Part shown: positions 60,826-64,000 of the stretch, one piece after another
How positions within the stretch are numbered: position 1 is the stretch's first letter
Layout: each line of letters starts with the position of its first letter
DNA from: Sorangium cellulosum So0157-2
GTDB taxonomy: Bacteria; Myxococcota_A; Polyangia; Polyangiales; Polyangiaceae
Direction: 5' to 3'
DNA: 64,000 nucleotides
Assembly: GCF_000418325.1 (NCBI RefSeq)
Contig: NC_021658.1
Coordinates: 5,567,501-5,631,500 of the forward strand
Notes under the pieces: model-generated
Databases searched by the model: none
Seen by the model: the letters and a program-made list of their open reading frames with translations, nothing else
Told to the model about the DNA's origin: nothing
Made by a program: the position numbers and the translations under genes

Positions 60826-60895
60826 GCCGCCAGGCTCCGGCCCCCGCACCCCTCCGCTCCGCCGCCAGGCTCCGGCCCCCGAACCCCTCCGCTCC
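60826..60895. repeat. Two tandem 35-bp direct repeats
   Basis: 60826-60860 and 60861-60895 are identical except for one base (GCACCCC versus GAACCCC). The unit starts GCCGCCAGGCTCCGG and ends CCTCCGCTCC. It is a simple duplication in intergenic DNA. Confidence 0.9.
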
Positions 60896-60936
60896 GCCGG
60901 AAAGCTGCGCGCCGCGCGCCGACGCCGCCCCGGTCC

Positions 60937-60988
60937 TTGACACGCCCTCGGGCGCGGTTTAAACGATTGTTTGAAACGGTTGATCGTT
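60937..60988 (+). promoter_or_regulatory. Putative promoter/operator of the PHM-like gene
   Basis: TTGACA at 60937-60942 is followed after 17 bases by TAAACG (60960-60965), a partial -10. It overlaps the A/T-rich GTTTAAACGATTGTTTGAAAC. An inverted repeat AACGAT (60962-60967) / ATCGTT (60983-60988) could be an operator. Located about 60-110 bp upstream of the ATG at 61046. The whole 60695-61045 gap otherwise holds only the tandem repeats. Confidence 0.45.
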
Positions 60989-61045
60989 GGGAGTCTGCCG
61001 GAGAGCAGCGGCTCCTGGTTCGGCCGTGCAGAGCGGAGGTGTGCG

Positions 61046-62329
61046 ATGACGTGGTGCAAGACCGTGCGCAGAGCGCGGGGCGCGGCGGCGCTCGTGCTCG
61101 GGGTGATGGGGGTGACGGGCTGCGGGGACGACGAGCAGGCGCCCTCGCCGTCGGGGTCGAAGGTGACGTGGTATCGGGACATCCAGCCGCTCGTGGAGCG
61201 CTCGTGCGCCTCCTGCCACGACGGCGCGGGCGTCGGCCGGGTGGCGCTGACGGACGCCGCGACGGCGCAGCGGCTGGCCGAGCTCATGGCCCTCCGGGTG
61301 AGCGACGGGGCCATGCCGCCGCCGGTGCTGGACCCGAGCTGCCGCAGCTACGCGGGCGCGGAGCGGATGAGCCTCACCGTCGACGAGCGCGCTCGCTTCG
61401 AAGCCTGGGCCAGGGACGGCGCGCCGCTCGGCGATCCGGCCGACGCGCCCCCGCCGCAGCGCGCGAAGGACACCATCGACGCGCCCGACGCCACGCTCGA
61501 GATGCCCGAGGCGCACGACGTGACGCTCGACGACGACGGCAACGAGTATTTCTGCGCGATCATCGACAACCCCTTCACGGAGCCGGCCTGGATCACGGCG
61601 TTCGAGGCGATGGTCGGCGATCCGGCGGTGGTGCACCACATGGCCGTGTATCGGGATCTCGCCGGCGACGCGGGCGTCGGATACGGCGTTCCGCCGGGGA
61701 CGCGGGCTTTCCCGTGCCGCGATCCGGTCATCGAGCTCGACTGGCAGCTCCTCCACAGCTGGGCGCCCGGCGTCGGGGTGACGCGGCTGCCGGAGGGCGC
61801 CGGGGTCCGCGTCGAGCCGGGCGAGCAGCTCGTCCTGCAGATGCATTATTTCGGGCGCCGGGGCACGAGCAGCCGCGATCGATCGGGATATCGACTGCAG
61901 CTCTCGCGCGAGCAGCCCCGCGCCGAGGTCTACATGGATGTGTTCGGCCCGGTGCCCTTCACGATCCCCGCCGGCGCCGCGGGGCACAGCGAGCGGAGCA
62001 GCACGCAGAACGAGGGCCCGCCGCGGCTCGTCTACGGCCTGTTGCCGCACATGCACCTGCTCGGCCGCTCGTACCGGGCCTGGGTCGAGCGCGACGGCGG
62101 CGAGGAGGAGTGCGCGGCGCGCGGCGAGTTCGAGTTCCACCACCAGGCGCTCTACATGTTCGACGAGCCGCTGCGCTGGGGGACGGGGGATCGGTTCGTG
62201 GCCGAGTGCACCTGGGACAACACGGCCGAGAGCGAGGGGCAGTTCCAGCTCCCGCCGCAGGACGTGCCCTGGGGGGAAGGGACGAATCAGGAGATGTGCT
62301 TCATGGTCGCGTATCTGTCGGACGAGTGA
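61046..62329 (+). CDS. Type II copper monooxygenase-like (PHM/DBM fold) lipoprotein
   Basis: 427 residues from an ATG at 61046 with GGAGGTG upstream. The lipobox is GVMGVTGC. Next comes a cytochrome-c-like SCASCHDGAG (CxxCH) near the start of the mature protein, then two copper-binding beta domains. Visible copper ligands typical of peptidylglycine/dopamine monooxygenases are VVHHMAVY, LLHSWAPG, LQMHYF, LLPHMHLLG and NQEMCFMVAY (Met ligand). The combination suggests an envelope-bound copper oxidase that could receive electrons through its own heme motif. Substrate unknown. The gene lies outside the NRPS operon, after repeats, with its own promoter candidate. Confidence 0.88.
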   Translation: MTWCKTVRRARGAAALVLGVMGVTGCGDDEQAPSPSGSKVTWYRDIQPLVERSCASCHDGAGVGRVALTDAATAQRLAELMALRVSDGAMPPPVLDPSCRSYAGAERMSLTVDERARFEAWARDGAPLGDPADAPPPQRAKDTIDAPDATLEMPEAHDVTLDDDGNEYFCAIIDNPFTEPAWITAFEAMVGDPAVVHHMAVYRDLAGDAGVGYGVPPGTRAFPCRDPVIELDWQLLHSWAPGVGVTRLPEGAGVRVEPGEQLVLQMHYFGRRGTSSRDRSGYRLQLSREQPRAEVYMDVFGPVPFTIPAGAAGHSERSSTQNEGPPRLVYGLLPHMHLLGRSYRAWVERDGGEEECAARGEFEFHHQALYMFDEPLRWGTGDRFVAECTWDNTAESEGQFQLPPQDVPWGEGTNQEMCFMVAYLSDE

Positions 62330-62342
62330 TCTCCGCGCGCCG

Positions 62343-62867
62343 TCATGTCGCGCGGAGGTCGAGCCGCATGGCGCAGCGCCGCGCCGGGTCGAGGCCTTGG
62401 CGCGCCTCGCTCTTCAGGATCGCCGCGAGCCGCGGCGGCGTCTCGGCCGGCGACAGCTCGCGAAAGCCCATGGCGGCGTAGAACGGCCCATTCCAGGGGA
62501 TGGTCCGGAACGTGGTCAAGGTGATCGCCTGGAGCTTCGCGCTCCGCGCCCACGCGATGACATGGCCGAGCAGGCGCCGACCGAGGCCCTGGCCCTGGTG
62601 TTCGAGCGCCACGTCGAGCTCGCGGATGTGAAGCTCGTCGCCGATCGCCTCGGCGCCCAGGAACGCGATGGGCGCGCCGGCGCCGTCGTCGACGACCCAG
62701 AGCGTCCCTGCCCGGAGCGCATCCCGCCAGCCGTCGGCCGGCGTCACGCTCGCGAGGGCATCGAGGTTGAGGTCCGTCCCCCGGAAGGCCTGGCTGGCCG
62801 AGCGCTCGATCTCGGGGAGGCGAGGGAGATCGGACTCGATGGCTAATCGCACGAACGCTGATGTCAT
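62343..62867 (-). CDS. GNAT-family N-acetyltransferase
   Basis: 174 residues. The acetyl-CoA-binding motif A is HIRELDVALEHQGQGLGRRLLGHVIAWARS with QGQGLG (Q/R-x-x-G-x-G). Motif B appears as WNGPFYAAMGF. The N-terminal VRLAIESDLPRLPEIE is the usual GNAT start. Substrate cannot be predicted; many relatives acetylate small amines or protein N-termini. It converges with the PHM-like gene 13 bp away. Confidence 0.9.
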   Translation of the reverse strand: MTSAFVRLAIESDLPRLPEIERSASQAFRGTDLNLDALASVTPADGWRDALRAGTLWVVDDGAGAPIAFLGAEAIGDELHIRELDVALEHQGQGLGRRLLGHVIAWARSAKLQAITLTTFRTIPWNGPFYAAMGFRELSPAETPPRLAAILKSEARQGLDPARRCAMRLDLRAT

Positions 62868-63213
62868 GGGGGGGTCGGTGGTTGAATCGTAGCCTGAACG
62901 GCGTGCCTGAGATATCCCGAGCGGCGCGGCCTGGCCAGCATCGCTTGCGATCAGCGGCGCCTGCTCCGCCCTGACCTCGCGCGCGGAGGTTCCACGGAGC
63001 CGAACGAGTCCGGGCCGATCCCCGTGAACGCGGTGTAGGAACCCTCGTCGCGGCTCCGCTGCCCTCGAGCTGCAGGCGCGATGATGTCGAGGACATAATT
63101 ACGGCCTGGATCACCGTTGACGCCATCTTCGGATTGGGAGAAGCCTCCGAGCCAGGGAGAGGCATGGGGCACGGACCGAAGGTGAATGCATCAAGAAGTG
63201 CAAGGGCTAACCC
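62868..63213. other. Intergenic region, 346 bp
   Basis: Divergent gap between the GNAT gene and the small hypothetical gene. It contains A/T-richer patches near 63090-63115 and 63185-63210 that may be promoter elements. The 73-codon minus-strand frame at 62951-63172 has no ribosome site or typical codon bias; I see no supported gene. Confidence 0.4.
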
Positions 63214-63540
63214 ATGAGCACGCATACGCCTCCCAGATCGCTCGTGCGCACGCTTCAAATGACCCTGGCCGGATCGAGCGACGTTCGCGACATCATCGTT
63301 CGTATCGGGTTGCCAGAGCGCGATCCCGTTTCAGGCGGAGACTTCCGGGTGCTGGTTGAGATCGAGGGGCTCGATGAACCGTACTCGCGCCACTTCCATG
63401 GCGTCGACGAGCTCCAGGCATTCCTCGCGGGTTGCTGGGTTGTGCCGCAAATCCTGCCCGCTCTCGCCCCACCTGGCGCCAGGCTGACATGGCTCGGGGA
63501 GGACGACCTCGGGTTCGGGACTCCTTCTGCGACCTCATGA
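63214..63540 (+). CDS. Small hypothetical protein (DUF6968-like)
   Basis: 108 residues, soluble. Distinctive segments are RIGLPERDPVSGGDFRVLVEIEGL, YSRHFHGVDELQAFLAGCW and PPGARLTWLGEDDLGF. They look like a conserved single-domain family of unknown function common in myxobacteria (I recall DUF6968-type proteins, not certain). An AAGGG lies before the ATG. The flanking DNA is A/T-richer. No partner gene suggests a role. Confidence 0.7.
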   Translation: MSTHTPPRSLVRTLQMTLAGSSDVRDIIVRIGLPERDPVSGGDFRVLVEIEGLDEPYSRHFHGVDELQAFLAGCWVVPQILPALAPPGARLTWLGEDDLGFGTPSATS

Positions 63541-63636
63541 AGCCCACTTGCAGCGCGGCGCCGGCTTCCGCCGTGGGATTTGCGATAGGTACGAGTGTTG
63601 TGGTTAGGGAACGCCGAGCCGGCGGGGCGCGCGGGC

Positions 63637-64000
63637 TCAGGGCGCCGGTTTCTCGGCGGGCGCCGGGCTCGCGGCGACGGACGGCGCCTGGGCGCGGGTC
63701 ATGGACCGGATCGCGTGGTTGAGCGCGGCGCGGAGGTTGCGTTGCGTGTTGAGCTGCGACATGTCGAGCCCGAGCGCGACCATGGTCTGGGCGACGTTCG
63801 GCTTGATGCCGGCGACGATGCCTTCGGCGCCGAGCAGCCGGATCGCGGTGACGAGCTCGATGATGTGGCTCGCGACCTTCGTGTCGACGACCTCGACGCC
63901 GGTGAGATCGAGGATCGCGTAGCGCGCTTGCTTCTCGACGATCTTCGAGAGCAGGCTGTCCATGACGTCGGCGGTGCGAACGCTGTCGACCGTCCCCACC
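63637..64000 (-). CDS. STAS-domain protein (C-terminal part, cut by window edge)
   Basis: 121 visible residues of a gene whose N-terminus lies beyond the right edge. GTVDSVRTADVMDSLLSKIVEKQARYAILDLTGVEVVDTKVASHIIELVTAIRLLG is a STAS domain of the RsbR/RsbS type. It has the AILDLTGV core and the GIKPNVAQTMV end shared with the PAS-STAS protein at 28507-29772. The C-terminal tail is Ala/Pro-rich. It probably belongs to a kinase-controlled stressosome-like regulator. The sensor part is not visible. Confidence 0.9.
   Translation of the reverse strand, partial: VGTVDSVRTADVMDSLLSKIVEKQARYAILDLTGVEVVDTKVASHIIELVTAIRLLGAEGIVAGIKPNVAQTMVALGLDMSQLNTQRNLRAALNHAIRSMTRAQAPSVAASPAPAEKPAP

Noticed and set aside
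62951..63172. 73-codon minus-strand frame upstream of the GNAT gene
   Set aside because: No ribosome site, atypical codon use, no recognisable motif.

Overview
The window is very G+C-rich, has almost no A/T at third codon positions, and encodes family types typical of a large-genome myxobacterium. These include a MYXO-CTERM-like surface anchor, a Ser/Thr kinase fused to an ATPase/repeat region, TonB receptors carrying their own TonB-like domain, many lipoproteins, and a lipoxygenase/P450 pair. A Sorangium/Polyangiales relative fits best. This is inferred from gene content only; no rRNA or tRNA is present.

Left part (1-33 kb) is accessory and housekeeping DNA. 1-1048: a DUF1772-like membrane gene (cut by the window edge) divergent from a TetR gene with a palindromic operator. 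1.1-3.5 kb: a secreted papain-like candidate plus a PKD membrane protein. 3.9-6.06 kb: a P-loop GTPase pair and a canonical MbtH. 6.1-7.1 kb: non-coding DNA with a GATGACGTC tandem array. 7.1-10.2 kb: lipoxygenase + cytochrome P450. 10.2-18.2 kb: glycine-rich lipoprotein + TonB receptor, an orphan RCK protein, a CotH lipoprotein and an MFS transporter. 18.2-28.0 kb: a TPR-CHAT surface protease flanked by two paralogous lipoproteins, with a kinase-ATPase next door. 28.1-30.5 kb: a small lipoprotein, a PAS-STAS regulator and a second, degenerate MbtH.

The centrepiece (30.7-60.7 kb) is a lipopeptide-type NRPS/PKS gene cluster that I do not recognise. By sequence order it reads: FAAL-carrier-C-A(Cys)-PCP; KS-AT(malonyl)-ACP-C; C*-A-PCP-C; radical SAM (HemN-like); TauD/SyrP-like oxygenase; C*-A-PCP-C-A-PCP-TE; CmlA-like diiron beta-hydroxylase; aldo/keto reductase. 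C* denotes condensation-like domains lacking the catalytic histidines. A LanB-type glutamylation-domain protein without an elimination domain is divergently transcribed from the assembly line. The predicted backbone is fatty acyl-Cys-(C2 ketide)-X-Y-Z, released by a thioesterase, with two different beta-hydroxylases, a possible radical methylation and possibly a tRNA-dependent step. Most junctions are ATGA/GTGA overlaps, indicating tight operon coupling. The last NRPS gene carries a one-base frameshift just before its final PCP-TE, within a CCC run, which looks like a sequencing indel or a recent mutation.

Right end (60.7-64 kb): short tandem repeats, a PHM-like copper monooxygenase lipoprotein, a GNAT acetyltransferase, a small hypothetical protein and a truncated STAS protein. 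All start sites, domain borders and substrate codes were read by eye.
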